In this document: positions 25,541-34,018 of the stretch, piece after piece
Position numbering within the stretch: position 1 is the first letter of the stretch
How the letters are laid out: every line of letters begins with the position of its first letter
Origin: Kutzneria buriramensis
GTDB lineage: Bacteria; Actinomycetota; Actinomycetes; Mycobacteriales; Pseudonocardiaceae
Direction: 5' to 3'
NCBI RefSeq assembly: GCF_003387475.1
Contig: NZ_QUNO01000009.1
Location: 186,001 to 250,000, forward strand
Length of the DNA stretch: 64,000 nt
Program-made: the position numbers and the translations under genes
The notes under the pieces: generated by a model
The model's input: the letters and a program-made list of their open reading frames with translations, nothing else
What the model was told of the DNA's origin: nothing
Databases searched by the model: none

Positions 25541-26494
25541 TCAGAAGGTGGCGATCGGGTTGACGGGGCTGCCGGAGGTGCCGGCGAAGCGGACCGGCGC
25601 GACGGCGAACTGGAAGTCCCACTGACCGAGCTCGGTGGCCGTCGCCAAGCACGCCTCCAGGTCGCAGTTGTCGAGCAGCCACAGACCCATCGCAACCAGA
25701 CCCACGGCGTGCACCGGCATCAACACGTCGTCGTACCCCGACGGCTGAACATCCTGGGGCGTGTCGGCGCCGATCAGCGAGACCTGGCGATCATGCAGCC
25801 ACGGCAGGCAGGACGCGTGCCAGCCGGCCTGCGTGAAGTTCCCGGACGCGCCGGCCTCGTGCCGGGAGCGGCCGTAACCGGTCCGCAACAGCACCGCATC
25901 GCCGGGCCGTACCCGCACGCCCTGGCGACGCTCGGCCTCCTCGAGATCCTCGGGGAACACACCCTGCCCCGGCTCCAGCCATGGCACATCGCGGACCGCC
26001 GCGATGTCGAGCAGGACTCCGCGTGTGATGATCCCGTTCGCCGCCGCCGTGACGGCCGCCCACGCCGATCCCGTCGCAGAGTCGACCAACGAGTGCGGCC
26101 GCCCGTTGTACATCTTGCCGTCCCAGAAGATGTGGCACGGCGAGTCGACATGGGTGACGGTGTTGCCGTGGAACATGAAGCCGAGCCGTTCGTGCGAGAA
26201 GCCCCAACGCCGGTCGTTGTGGAACGGCGCTGGCATGCCTTCGGCACCCGGCATGTCGGCGGCGCACGGGCACGCCGTCGTCGATCGCTCCATTTCGTCC
26301 GGTGCGGCAAACTCCCACGCGCACGACACGCTCCGGCCGTGGCGCACGGCCCGCGCCGCCGCCAGCCGCACGTCGTCGGTGATGTGGTTCAGCGTGCCGA
26401 GCTCGTCGTCCTCGCCCCACCGCCCCCAGTTCGACAGCGTGTCGAAGTATCCGATCACGTCGTCCTGTGTGGGCATCGGCCGTCCTGCCGTCAT
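25541..26494 (-). CDS. Cyclase/kynurenine-formamidase-like hydrolase
   Basis: A 317-residue metal-dependent hydrolase of the cyclase family: metal-binding HGNTVTHVDSPCHIFWDG at about 109-126, GVLLDIAAVR, a VRPGDAVLLRTGYG strand and a late GADTPQDVQPSG. Relatives open N-formylkynurenine or cyclise polyketides, or act on aromatic breakdown products. It is bordered on both sides by aromatic-type monooxygenase genes on the same strand, suggesting a shared breakdown or detoxification pathway. ATG 26494 was chosen with GGAGGGGG upstream; ATG 26476 is possible. Confidence 0.85.
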   Translation of the reverse strand: MTAGRPMPTQDDVIGYFDTLSNWGRWGEDDELGTLNHITDDVRLAAARAVRHGRSVSCAWEFAAPDEMERSTTACPCAADMPGAEGMPAPFHNDRRWGFSHERLGFMFHGNTVTHVDSPCHIFWDGKMYNGRPHSLVDSATGSAWAAVTAAANGIITRGVLLDIAAVRDVPWLEPGQGVFPEDLEEAERRQGVRVRPGDAVLLRTGYGRSRHEAGASGNFTQAGWHASCLPWLHDRQVSLIGADTPQDVQPSGYDDVLMPVHAVGLVAMGLWLLDNCDLEACLATATELGQWDFQFAVAPVRFAGTSGSPVNPIATF

Positions 26495-26555
26495 CCCAGC
26501 ATCGCCCCCTCCGGTCACCAAGATCCGCTGAACTCCCCCGACACTAGATCAGACA

Positions 26556-26597
26556 CCCCCGCGAGTCCCGCTCAGCGTCACACCGAAATCCGGTTTC
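26556..26597. repeat. 42-bp interspersed repeat, copy 3 (diverged)
   Basis: Matches copy 2 without gaps at about three quarters of positions (CGCGAGTCCCGCTCAGCG, then CACACCGAAATCCGGTTTC). It lies between the cyclase and the next monooxygenase gene, beside the latter's stop codon. Confidence 0.65.
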
Positions 26598-26606
26598 GTG
26601 CAGTTG

Positions 26607-28061
26607 TCACATGGAGCCGAACCACCGCGCGAGGGCCGTCCGCAACTCGTCGGGGTCCCCGCCGGCCCAGGCGATGTAGCCGTCGGGGCGAACCAACCGC
26701 CCCTCCCCCGACACCTGCTCAGCGTCCACTCGATCCGCCCACGCGGCAACGACATCCGTATCGGGACCGAGATAGCGGCCGCGGCCGTCGAGCAGCTTCA
26801 CGTCGGTGGCGAAGGTCCCGATCAGCGGGTTTTCCGCTGAGCCGTAACGGATCCGCAGCCCGTGGTTCAGTTCGAGCAGGGTACGGGCGGCCTCCGCGGA
26901 TTGCAGCACGTCGCCGAGGACGCCGCGAAGGGCCTCGGTGTGGGGATCGGTGCGCAGCAGGGCGCTCTCGGCCCGACTGTCGCGAAGCACCTGCGCGCCA
27001 ACGGGATGCCGCTCGGCGGTGTAGGTGTCGAGCAACTCGGCGCCGGCCAGTCCGCGGGCGACGAGGGCGAGCTTCCAGCCGAGGTTGGCGGCGTCCTGGA
27101 TGCCGAGGTTGAGGCCCTGACCGCCGATCGGGGAATGCACGTGCGCGGCGTCGCCGGCGAGCAGCACCCGACCGCGCCGATACGTCGAGGTCTGGCGGGC
27201 ATTGTCGGTGATCCGCATCGGCTCCGCGATCTCCGTGACGGCGATGTCCCGACCGCTGACCCGCCGCAGGCTGGTCTCGAACTCGTCGGCGGTGAGCGGT
27301 GACTCCCGGTCGAACGGCGCGGGATCGAACTCGATGGTCATGGACGGCCCGGGCGCGGGCGAAGCGGCGAGGATGCCGCCGGGCAGGCGGTGAATACCGG
27401 GCTCGAAGGGCAGTTCGGCGTACGTGGCGACGGCGCCCCTGGCCAGCATCGACGGTTCCGTGCCGGGAAAGTCGAAGCCGGCGCGCCGGCGGACGACGCT
27501 GCGGCCGCCGTCGCAGCCGACGAGCCAGTCGGCGGTGGTCCGCCCGCCGTCGGCCAACACGGCCGTGACGCCGAATTCCGACGCCTCGACGTCGACGACC
27601 TCCACGCCGCGGCGCACCTCGACGCCGAGGTCGGCGACCCGCTCCGCGAGCAGCCGCTCGAACTCGCCCTGCATGACCATCAGCGGCGGCGCGAGATCCG
27701 CGAGCCGGCCGTCGCGATCGATCAACGGCAGCATCGCGAAGTCGCCCTTGAAATCGGCCATGCCCAGCGCCGCCAGCAGTTCGGCGAGGTCGCGGGGATC
27801 CTCGGCCGCCGTCCGCTCGCTGAAGCCGGCGAGCCGGCGCAGCGCCGCCTCGGTCATGGCCCGCACGAGATCGCCCAGTCCGCGCAGGTCCAGGGTCTGC
27901 ACGGTGCGCGCCGACAACCCCCGGTCGTCGTCGCCCTTGCCCTGTCCCGGCGCCGCCGTCCGCTCCACTACCAGCGGCGTCACGCCGGCCAGCCGCAGCT
28001 CCGCGGCCAGGAACAACCCGACCGGCCCGCCCCCGACGACCAGCACCGTCACGTCCGTCAT
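26607..28061 (-). CDS. FAD-dependent monooxygenase, rifampicin-monooxygenase-like
   Basis: A 484-residue class A flavoprotein monooxygenase: VLVVGGGPVGLFLAAELRLAG (6-26), DWLVGCDGGRSVVRRRAGFDF, and RVLLAGDAAHVHSPIGGQGLNLGIQDAANLGWKLA, then a thioredoxin-like C-terminal extension. The length and motifs match the enzymes that hydroxylate rifamycins, tetracyclines and polyketide aromatics; the actual substrate is unknown. Start ATG 28061 follows GGGGAGGG. The divergent MarR gene and a perfect 15-bp palindrome between them point to ligand-induced expression. Confidence 0.9.
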   Translation of the reverse strand: MTDVTVLVVGGGPVGLFLAAELRLAGVTPLVVERTAAPGQGKGDDDRGLSARTVQTLDLRGLGDLVRAMTEAALRRLAGFSERTAAEDPRDLAELLAALGMADFKGDFAMLPLIDRDGRLADLAPPLMVMQGEFERLLAERVADLGVEVRRGVEVVDVEASEFGVTAVLADGGRTTADWLVGCDGGRSVVRRRAGFDFPGTEPSMLARGAVATYAELPFEPGIHRLPGGILAASPAPGPSMTIEFDPAPFDRESPLTADEFETSLRRVSGRDIAVTEIAEPMRITDNARQTSTYRRGRVLLAGDAAHVHSPIGGQGLNLGIQDAANLGWKLALVARGLAGAELLDTYTAERHPVGAQVLRDSRAESALLRTDPHTEALRGVLGDVLQSAEAARTLLELNHGLRIRYGSAENPLIGTFATDVKLLDGRGRYLGPDTDVVAAWADRVDAEQVSGEGRLVRPDGYIAWAGGDPDELRTALARWFGSM

Positions 28062-28086
28062 GGCACCCTCCCCGAGTCCCAAATAC

Positions 28087-28101
28087 TTCACATGATGTGA
28101 A
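28087..28101. promoter_or_regulatory. MarR operator between divergent genes
   Basis: TTCACATGATGTGAA is a perfect 15-bp palindrome midway between the monooxygenase start (28061) and the MarR start (28139). Its position suits repression of both genes. Confidence 0.7.
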
Positions 28102-28138
28102 CAGTATGCATGCCGTAAACTATCGACGGGAGGTTTTC

Positions 28139-28579
28139 GTGGAGGAAAGAGACCGGCTGATCGCCCGGATCGAGCACGCCGAGGACGAGTTCCTGCGGCT
28201 GACGGCCGGCGGCGCCGCGAGCCCGCTCCAGGCGACGGACCTGACCATGCGGCAGCTCACCGTGCTGCTGATCCTGTCGTACCGGGACGGCGCGTCCGGC
28301 CAGGACCTGGCCCACGCGCTCGGCGTCGGCCTCGCCGCGGTCACCGGCATCACGCACCGGCTGGCCGCCCGCCACCTCATCCGCCGCGCGGTCGACCCGC
28401 ACGACCGCCGCATCCGCCGGATCTACCTGACCGACAAGGGATCCGCCACCCTCGCCGAGATCCGCGACGCCGGCCGTGCCACCAAGCGCCGGCTGCTCAA
28501 ACGTCTCGACACCCACGCCCTCACCCAGCTGGCCGAGGCGATGGACGCGCTCAATGCCGCCGCGGAGGAAGAAGCCTGA
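28139..28579 (+). CDS. MarR-family transcriptional regulator
   Basis: A 146-residue regulator. The start at GTG 28139 is preferred because GGGAGG stands five bases before it; a GTG 42 nt upstream lies inside the operator. The winged helix covers about residues 30-100: TMRQLTVLLILSYRDGASGQDLAHALGVGLAAVTGITHRLAARHLIRRAVDPHDRRIRRIYLT, with long terminal helices for dimerisation. It probably controls the divergent rifampicin-monooxygenase-like gene and possibly the SDR gene 60 bp downstream. Confidence 0.9.
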   Translation: MEERDRLIARIEHAEDEFLRLTAGGAASPLQATDLTMRQLTVLLILSYRDGASGQDLAHALGVGLAAVTGITHRLAARHLIRRAVDPHDRRIRRIYLTDKGSATLAEIRDAGRATKRRLLKRLDTHALTQLAEAMDALNAAAEEEA

Positions 28580-28638
28580 ACTCTGCCCCTTCGGCCAACG
28601 CCGGCGACCGGCGGGAAAGCGCGTGCCAGGATGTTCGA

Positions 28639-29328
28639 ATGGGAACGAACGTAGTCGTCGGCGGCAGCCACGGCATCGGCCGGCTGCTGGCCGAGCGAGC
28701 CGCCGGGCGCGGCGAGACCGTGGTGATCACCAGCCGGGACAAGGGCCGCGCGCAGGGCGTGGCCGCCGAGATCGGCGGCGCGACCACCGGCATCGCGCTG
28801 GACCTGGCCGCCCCCACCACGATCGAGGCGGCGCTGGCCGAGGTCGGCGAGGTGGACCACCTGGTGATCACCGCGATCGAGCAGACCCAGCAGACCATCG
28901 CCGCCTTCGACATCGCCGACGCGATCAACTCGGCGACGATCAAGCTCGTCGGCTACGCCGAGACCGTGCGCGTGCTGCACGGCCGGTTCGGCCCGGACGC
29001 CTCGGTGGTGCTGTTCGGCGGCCTGGCCAAGGAGCGCCCCTACCCCGGTTCGACGATGGTCACCACGATCAACGCCGGCGTCGCCGGCCTCATGCGCACG
29101 CTCGTCCGGGAGCTCGCGCCGGTCCGGGTGAACGCGCTGCACTCCGGCGTGGTCGGTGACAGTCCTAAGTGGATCGCCCAGAAGGACACGCACCCGGCGG
29201 TGGCCCGCACGCCGGTCGGACGGCTGGTCACCATGGCGGAGGTGGCCGACGCCACGGAGTTCCTGCTGCGCAACGGCGGCATGAACGCCCATGAGCTCAA
29301 CGTGGACGGCGGCTGGCTGATCTCCTGA
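28639..29328 (+). CDS. Atypical short-chain dehydrogenase/reductase
   Basis: A 229-residue Rossmann-fold protein with cofactor motif GGSHGIGR at 8-15, TSRDK for NADP-type binding, and the usual C-terminal NVDGGWL. The normal catalytic Tyr-x-x-x-Lys is missing: after GGLAKERPYPGS the segment reads MVTTINAGVAGLMRTL. This suggests altered chemistry or a binding/regulatory role. It follows the MarR gene in the same direction and faces the next monooxygenase gene. Confidence 0.85.
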   Translation: MGTNVVVGGSHGIGRLLAERAAGRGETVVITSRDKGRAQGVAAEIGGATTGIALDLAAPTTIEAALAEVGEVDHLVITAIEQTQQTIAAFDIADAINSATIKLVGYAETVRVLHGRFGPDASVVLFGGLAKERPYPGSTMVTTINAGVAGLMRTLVRELAPVRVNALHSGVVGDSPKWIAQKDTHPAVARTPVGRLVTMAEVADATEFLLRNGGMNAHELNVDGGWLIS

Positions 29329-29330
29329 GG

Positions 29331-30437
29331 TCAGCCGGCCATCCGGGCGAGGAGCCGGGCGGGGCCGTCGGGCTCGAAGCACACGACGAGGTTGGTCGCC
29401 GACTCCCGGGCGGCCGCCTCGGCGCGGGGGAACATGGCGGCCTCGTAGGCGGTGAGCGCCTGCTCGACGTCGTCGTGCGAGGTCAGGGCCAGCGCGAGCT
29501 CGGCGCCGTCGAGCATGGCGAGGTTGGCGCCCTCGCCGGCGAACGGGGACATCAGGTGGGCGGCGTCGCCGAGCAGCGTGACGCCGGGGACGCGGGACCA
29601 GTGGTGGCCGACGGGCAGGGCGTGGATGGGCCGCGGCACGAAGACGTCGTCGCCGTCGGCGATCAGGGCGCGCAGCGGCTCGGCGAAGTCATCGAAGATC
29701 TCCAGCAGCCGAAGCCGGGTCTGCACGGGATCGGCGGGGTCGACGACGTCGGCGGCGACCCAGTTCTCGTCCGCGGCCCGCATGGCGATGTAGACCCGGA
29801 TGCGACCGTCGCCGTTGCGCTGGGCGATCACGCCCTTGCCGTCGGCGAGGGCGAACATCGTTCCGGGGCCGACAAAAGCCGCGGAGCCCGGATACTTGGC
29901 GTCCACATCGGACAGATGCGCCTCGACGAAGGACAGCCCGGAGTAGACCGGACGGGCGTCCGACAGCAGCGGCCGGACCTTGGACCACGCGCCGTCCGCG
30001 CCGACGATCAGGTCGGACTCGACGGTGGTGCCGTCGGCCAGCGTGATGACGGCCGGATCGACGCCGACAACCTTGGTACCCCAGCGAACCGTGTCGACCG
30101 GCAGCGACTGGACGAGGATCCGCTTGAGCTCGCTGCGGTCGACCTCGGGCCGGCCGCCGGGCTCGTCGGGAACGTCCTCGTGGTACACGAAACCCTTGCC
30201 GTCCAACAGGCGCATCGCCTCGCCCTCGTCCCGGGCGACGGCGCGGAACTCGTCGTACAGGCCGGCGGCGCGCAGCGCCCGCTGGCCGGACTCCTCGTGC
30301 ATGTCGAGCGTGCCGCCCTGGTCGCGGGCGGTCGGCGACGCGTCGAGCTCGTACACGGTGGCGTCGACGCCGTTGACGTGCAGGACCCGGGCGAGCGTCA
30401 GCCCGCCGAGCCCGCCGCCGACAATGGTCACCTTCAT
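29331..30437 (-). CDS. FAD-dependent monooxygenase, TetX-like
   Basis: A 368-residue flavoprotein with VTIVGGGLGGLTLARVLHVNG at the N-terminus, DLIVGADGAWSKVRP, and VTLLGDAAHLMSPFAGEGANLAMLDGAELA. It has the compact length of TetX-type enzymes (no C-terminal thioredoxin domain). It may inactivate a polyketide-like antibiotic, but this is inference. The TetR gene follows upstream with only 12 bp between, so the two are one operon with the hydrolase further upstream. It is clearly paralogous to the protein at 32829. Confidence 0.88.
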   Translation of the reverse strand: MKVTIVGGGLGGLTLARVLHVNGVDATVYELDASPTARDQGGTLDMHEESGQRALRAAGLYDEFRAVARDEGEAMRLLDGKGFVYHEDVPDEPGGRPEVDRSELKRILVQSLPVDTVRWGTKVVGVDPAVITLADGTTVESDLIVGADGAWSKVRPLLSDARPVYSGLSFVEAHLSDVDAKYPGSAAFVGPGTMFALADGKGVIAQRNGDGRIRVYIAMRAADENWVAADVVDPADPVQTRLRLLEIFDDFAEPLRALIADGDDVFVPRPIHALPVGHHWSRVPGVTLLGDAAHLMSPFAGEGANLAMLDGAELALALTSHDDVEQALTAYEAAMFPRAEAAARESATNLVVCFEPDGPARLLARMAG

Positions 30438-30449
30438 GGCGGATCTCCT

Positions 30450-31127
30450 TCACGGTAGGGAGGTGTCGAGCGCGCCGTTGAGCAGGACGTTGAACATCCA
30501 GCGCGCCCGCTTCGACGCGGGACCGGCCGTCAGCTCCTCGGCGTGCGCAACGATGTTGGGGTGGCTCTCCGGATCGGCGTCTCGAACCGCGCGCAGCATC
30601 AGGTCGTGGTCGGCGGCCGAGGCGTCGGGGTGTTCGGCGCGGGTGCCCTGCTCGACGGCGCTGGCGGTGGAGATCAGCAGCAGCATGTCGACCGCCCACG
30701 CGGCCTGCGCCCGGGGCATGCCGCCCTCGGCGAGCCGGGCCAGCACCGCCTCGATCACGGCCAGGTAGTTCGGGCCGCTGAGCCGGGTGACCAGCGCGAC
30801 CCGGGCCAGGCTGGGGTGGTCGTACAGCACCTGCTGATAGGAGGTGATGACCTTGTGCAGCCGTCCCCGCCAGCTCGGGGCGTCACCGGGGTCGAGGTCG
30901 ACCTCGCCGAGCAGCTCGTCGAGCATGGCGGCGTGCAGCTCCTCGGTGTCCTTCACGTACACGTAGAGCGAGGCCGGACCGGTGTCGAGCTCCTTGGCCA
31001 GCCGGCGCATGGTCACCTTGTCCATGCCGTCGGCGCGCATCACCGCCAGCGCGGTGGCCACGATGCCGTCGCGGGTGAGGGCCGGCTTGGCCGGGCGTTC
31101 CCGCCGGTTGTAGGTCTTGTCCGTCAT
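30450..31127 (-). CDS. TetR-family regulator, TetR_C_1 type
   Basis: A 225-residue regulator: residues 15-65 are the helix-turn-helix (LTRDGIVATALAVMRADGMDKVTMRRLAKELDTGPASLYVYVKDTEEL), followed by a C-terminal ligand domain like that of the tetracycline repressors. Upstream lies a 28-bp perfect palindrome containing ACGAACATGTTCGT, and the same motif appears twice before the hydrolase gene, defining its regulon: hydrolase, itself and the TetX-like enzyme. Confidence 0.92.
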   Translation of the reverse strand: MTDKTYNRRERPAKPALTRDGIVATALAVMRADGMDKVTMRRLAKELDTGPASLYVYVKDTEELHAAMLDELLGEVDLDPGDAPSWRGRLHKVITSYQQVLYDHPSLARVALVTRLSGPNYLAVIEAVLARLAEGGMPRAQAAWAVDMLLLISTASAVEQGTRAEHPDASAADHDLMLRAVRDADPESHPNIVAHAEELTAGPASKRARWMFNVLLNGALDTSLP

Positions 31128-31148
31128 GAGCGCGAGCCTAACGGACGC

Positions 31149-31176
31149 GTTCGTGACGAACATGTTCGTCACGAAC
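31149..31176. promoter_or_regulatory. TetR operator O1 (28-bp perfect palindrome)
   Basis: A perfect palindrome centred on ACGAACATGTTCGT, 22 bp upstream of the TetR start codon. It also overlaps the last codons of the hydrolase gene. Confidence 0.8.
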
Positions 31177-31810
31177 GGAGAAAATCGGCGATGAGGTCCA
31201 GCGTGCGCTCCTGGGCCTGCATCAGCGGCGCGTGCCCGATGCCCGGCAGCGTCACGAACTCCGCCTTCGGGAAGTTCGCCGCATAGGCGCGGCCGTAGTC
31301 GAGGCTCGCGACCTGGTCGTCCTCGCCCCAGACGAACAGGGTCGGCACGGTCAGGCGCGCCACGCGACGCGGCAGCCGCGGGTCGCCCAACGGATGACGT
31401 GCCGTGTAGTGCGCCAGCACCGCGAAGTTGTCGCGCACCTCCTTCGGCAACCTCGGGTCGTCGGCGGCGGGCGTGGCGATCGGCAGCCCCGGGATCTGCG
31501 GGCCGATCACGTCGATCAGCACCAGGCCGGAGATCCGCCGGCCGCGGTCGCGGATCGCCATCTCGGCGGCGACCCAGCCGCCGAACGAGGTGGCGACCAG
31601 CACCACGTCCTCGATGTCCCCGTCCTCCACCAGGTCCAGGTACTCGATGGCGAGGTCGTCCACGCCCTCGTACCAGTCGGGCCGGGGCGTGCCGTCCCAG
31701 CCGGCGTGGGTCGGCGCGAGCACCCGATGGGTGCCCCCGAAGCGGTCCACGATCGGCTGCACCATGCGCCGCCCCGGGCCTCCATGCAGTGCGAACAGTG
31801 TCTGTGTCAT
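31169..31810 (-). CDS. Alpha/beta-hydrolase
   Basis: A 213-residue alpha/beta-hydrolase with oxyanion motif LHGGPG at 8-13, nucleophile elbow A-T-S-F-G-G around Ser75, a VPTLFVWGEDDQV strand carrying the acid, and catalytic His in PGIGHAPLM. The substrate is unknown; some relatives cleave lactones or C-C bonds of ring-fission products. Two operator copies precede it, so it is co-regulated with the TetR and TetX-like genes downstream. Confidence 0.87.
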   Translation of the reverse strand: MTQTLFALHGGPGRRMVQPIVDRFGGTHRVLAPTHAGWDGTPRPDWYEGVDDLAIEYLDLVEDGDIEDVVLVATSFGGWVAAEMAIRDRGRRISGLVLIDVIGPQIPGLPIATPAADDPRLPKEVRDNFAVLAHYTARHPLGDPRLPRRVARLTVPTLFVWGEDDQVASLDYGRAYAANFPKAEFVTLPGIGHAPLMQAQERTLDLIADFLRS

Positions 31811-31820
31811 GCGATCCACG

Positions 31821-31854
31821 GTAACGAACATGTTCGTTACGAACAAGTTCGTGG
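31821..31854. promoter_or_regulatory. TetR operators O2 and O3
   Basis: GTAACGAACATGTTCGTTAC (31821-31840, perfect) is followed by an overlapping near-palindrome ACGAACAAGTTCGT (31839-31852). Both share the ACGAAC/GTTCGT half-sites of O1 and lie just upstream of the hydrolase start. Confidence 0.8.
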
Positions 31855-31956
31855 TGACCGCCATCACAGGACAGGCCCGGGACAGCCCCGTGTCGTTCGA
31901 GACCGGTGACGGTCTGTCCCGGTGCCCATACCGACAGTTCTCCAGGAGGAGCCCTC

Positions 31957-32841
31957 GTGCGACCAGACTTGACACTGTCCCGCCGCCGCGCCCTCGCCGT
32001 CGCCGCAGCAGCGGCGGGCGGCGCGATCCTGCCCGGCCGGTCCCCCGCCACTGCCGCGGCCACCAGGCCGCCGGTCTTCTTCTACTCACCGCACCAGGAC
32101 GACGAGGCGCTCGGCTACGCCGGGCAGATCCGCGCCGCCCAGGCCGCCGGCCGCCCGGTCTACCTCGTGCTGGTCACCCAGGGCCAGAACGGGGCAATCG
32201 CCGAGCTGATGAACGAGGGCGACGACACCCAGCTCGGGGCCCGCTGCTCGTTCCCCGGCCACTACCACGCGTTGGGCTGGAACGAAGGCCCCGACAACAC
32301 CGACACCCCCGAGGTGGTCGCCGGCCGCACCGCCGAGTTCTACCAATCGGCGCGGGCGATGGGCGTCGACCAGGTGATCAACTGGGCCGTGCCGGAGATC
32401 TACATCAACGGCCAGACCTACGACCAGTTCGTGGCCACCGTGACCGACCGGCTCCGCGCCCTGGTCCGGCGCCATCCCGGCGCAGCGCACCGCTTTCCGG
32501 CCGGATGGCTGGACCGGCAGGCCACGCACAAGGCGATCTCCGACGCCGCGTACGCCGTCCGGCCGCCGGACTCACTGTTCACCTACATCCACATCTACGG
32601 CGACCTCGACACCCAGGCACAGCGCGACACCGTGACCGCCGACCGCATCCTGCGCATTCCCGACGCCGACATGGCGGTCAAGCGCGCCGCGATCCTCGCG
32701 TACAACACCTACGACCCGACTCACGGCCTGTACTGCCTGGGGTATCACAGCTATCACGACGGCCTCGAGCAGGCGTACGCCGATCCGCGTGAGTGGATCT
32801 ACCGGCTGCCCGCCGACTACCAGCCGGGTCAGCTCGACTGA
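31957..32841 (+). CDS. Tat-exported PIG-L family deacetylase
   Basis: A 294-residue protein with GTG start and a strong AGGAGGAG site. Residues 5-35 look like a twin-arginine signal (TLSRRRALAVAAAAAGGAIL). The PIG-L zinc motif PHQDDE is at 45-50, and a later histidine-containing segment (GYHSYHDGLEQ) may supply the third ligand. The family removes N-acetyl groups from GlcNAc-type sugars or mycothiol precursors; export here suggests an extracellular glycan substrate. Its last 13 bp overlap the convergent FAD gene. Confidence 0.88.
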   Translation: MRPDLTLSRRRALAVAAAAAGGAILPGRSPATAAATRPPVFFYSPHQDDEALGYAGQIRAAQAAGRPVYLVLVTQGQNGAIAELMNEGDDTQLGARCSFPGHYHALGWNEGPDNTDTPEVVAGRTAEFYQSARAMGVDQVINWAVPEIYINGQTYDQFVATVTDRLRALVRRHPGAAHRFPAGWLDRQATHKAISDAAYAVRPPDSLFTYIHIYGDLDTQAQRDTVTADRILRIPDADMAVKRAAILAYNTYDPTHGLYCLGYHSYHDGLEQAYADPREWIYRLPADYQPGQLD

Positions 32842-33932
32842 CGACTCCGGTACTCGGCCGCCGCCGCCCGGTAGCGGTCGTGTTCGAGCTGGTGATCCGG
32901 GATGTGCGAACCGGTGCTGTAGAACCGGTCGAGCGCCTGGTTGGCCGCCACCGCCAGCTCCCCCGACCGCGGCAGCATGTCCTTCTCGTACCGGCGGATC
33001 GCCACGTCCAGGTCCCGCTCCTCGGCGATCGCCCGGCCGAGCTCGGCGCCGTCCAACATCGCGAGGTTCGCGCCGTTGCCGCCGAACGGCGACATCAGGT
33101 GCGCGGCGTCGCCGAGCAGCGTGACGCCGGGCGTGTGCGGCCAGGTCAGCGGCGCCGGCAGCACGTGGAGCGGGCGGTTGATGAAGGCCGATCCCTCGCG
33201 GATGACCCGTTGGAACGGCTCGGCCCAGTCGTCGAACGCCGTCCGCAGGTCGATCGGCTCCCCCAGCCCGACCCGCAGGCCGATGTAGCCACGGATGTGG
33301 CCATTGCTGTTGCGCTGCAAGATGATCGCCCGGCCGGCGCCGTTGTTGGCGAACATGTGGCCGGGGCCGACGAGCTCGGCGATCTCCGGGTGTCGGCGGT
33401 CGACGTCGTCGAAGCGGACCTCGACGTGCGTCACCCCGCTGTAGACCGGCGTCGCGTCGCTGACCACCGTGCGCACCCGCGACCACGCGCCGTCCGCGCC
33501 GACCACCAGATCGGCGGAAACGCTGGTGCCGTTGGCGAATTCGAGACAGCCGGCGGCGACGGACACCAGTTTGTGGCCCCAGCGAACGGATCGCACGTGC
33601 GAGGCGAGCAGCGCGCGCAGCTGGCCTCGGTCGATCTCCGGCGCCGCGTTGTCGTCGCCTGTCGGCACGAACTCCTTCAGCACGGTGCCGTGATGGTCGA
33701 GGCGGCGGTTGGCCTGGCTCTCCGGCCGTGCCAACTCGGTGAACTCGGCCAGCAGTCCGACGTCCTCCAGCGCGATCTGGCCGGAGTCGGCGTGCAGGTC
33801 CAGGGTGCCGCCCTCGTCGCGGGCGTCCAGGGAGGCGTCGGCGTCGTACACCGTGACGTCGATGCCGTGCTTCTGAAGCGCGAGCGCGCAGGTCAGCCCC
33901 GCCGGCCCGGCTCCGATGACCGCGATCTCCAT
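32829..33932 (-). CDS. FAD-dependent monooxygenase, TetX-like paralogue
   Basis: A 367-residue class A flavoprotein: IAVIGAGPAGLTCALALQKHG, DLVVGADGAWSRVRT and VTLLGDAAHLMSPFGGNGANLAMLDGAELG. It aligns along its full length with the enzyme at 29331, including GGTLDLHADSGQIAL against GGTLDMHEESGQRAL, so the two arose by duplication. Start ATG 33932 follows GAGGGGAAG. It is divergent from a TetR gene, with direct repeats between them. Confidence 0.9.
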   Translation of the reverse strand: MEIAVIGAGPAGLTCALALQKHGIDVTVYDADASLDARDEGGTLDLHADSGQIALEDVGLLAEFTELARPESQANRRLDHHGTVLKEFVPTGDDNAAPEIDRGQLRALLASHVRSVRWGHKLVSVAAGCLEFANGTSVSADLVVGADGAWSRVRTVVSDATPVYSGVTHVEVRFDDVDRRHPEIAELVGPGHMFANNGAGRAIILQRNSNGHIRGYIGLRVGLGEPIDLRTAFDDWAEPFQRVIREGSAFINRPLHVLPAPLTWPHTPGVTLLGDAAHLMSPFGGNGANLAMLDGAELGRAIAEERDLDVAIRRYEKDMLPRSGELAVAANQALDRFYSTGSHIPDHQLEHDRYRAAAAEYRSRQSS

Positions 33933-33968
33933 GGTCTTCCCCTCTCGATCGGTGTGCCGCCAGCGTAG

Positions 33969-33996
33969 GTGCAACCGCTACAAAAGTGCAACCGCT
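33969..33996. promoter_or_regulatory. Direct repeats between FAD and TetR genes
   Basis: GTGCAACCGCT occurs at 33969-33979 and 33986-33996, 17 bp apart, with TTGCAC in each copy on the minus strand. These may be regulator half-sites overlapping the monooxygenase promoter. Confidence 0.5.
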
Positions 33997-34018
33997 CAAC
34001 TTTCATACCGGTTCCAGT

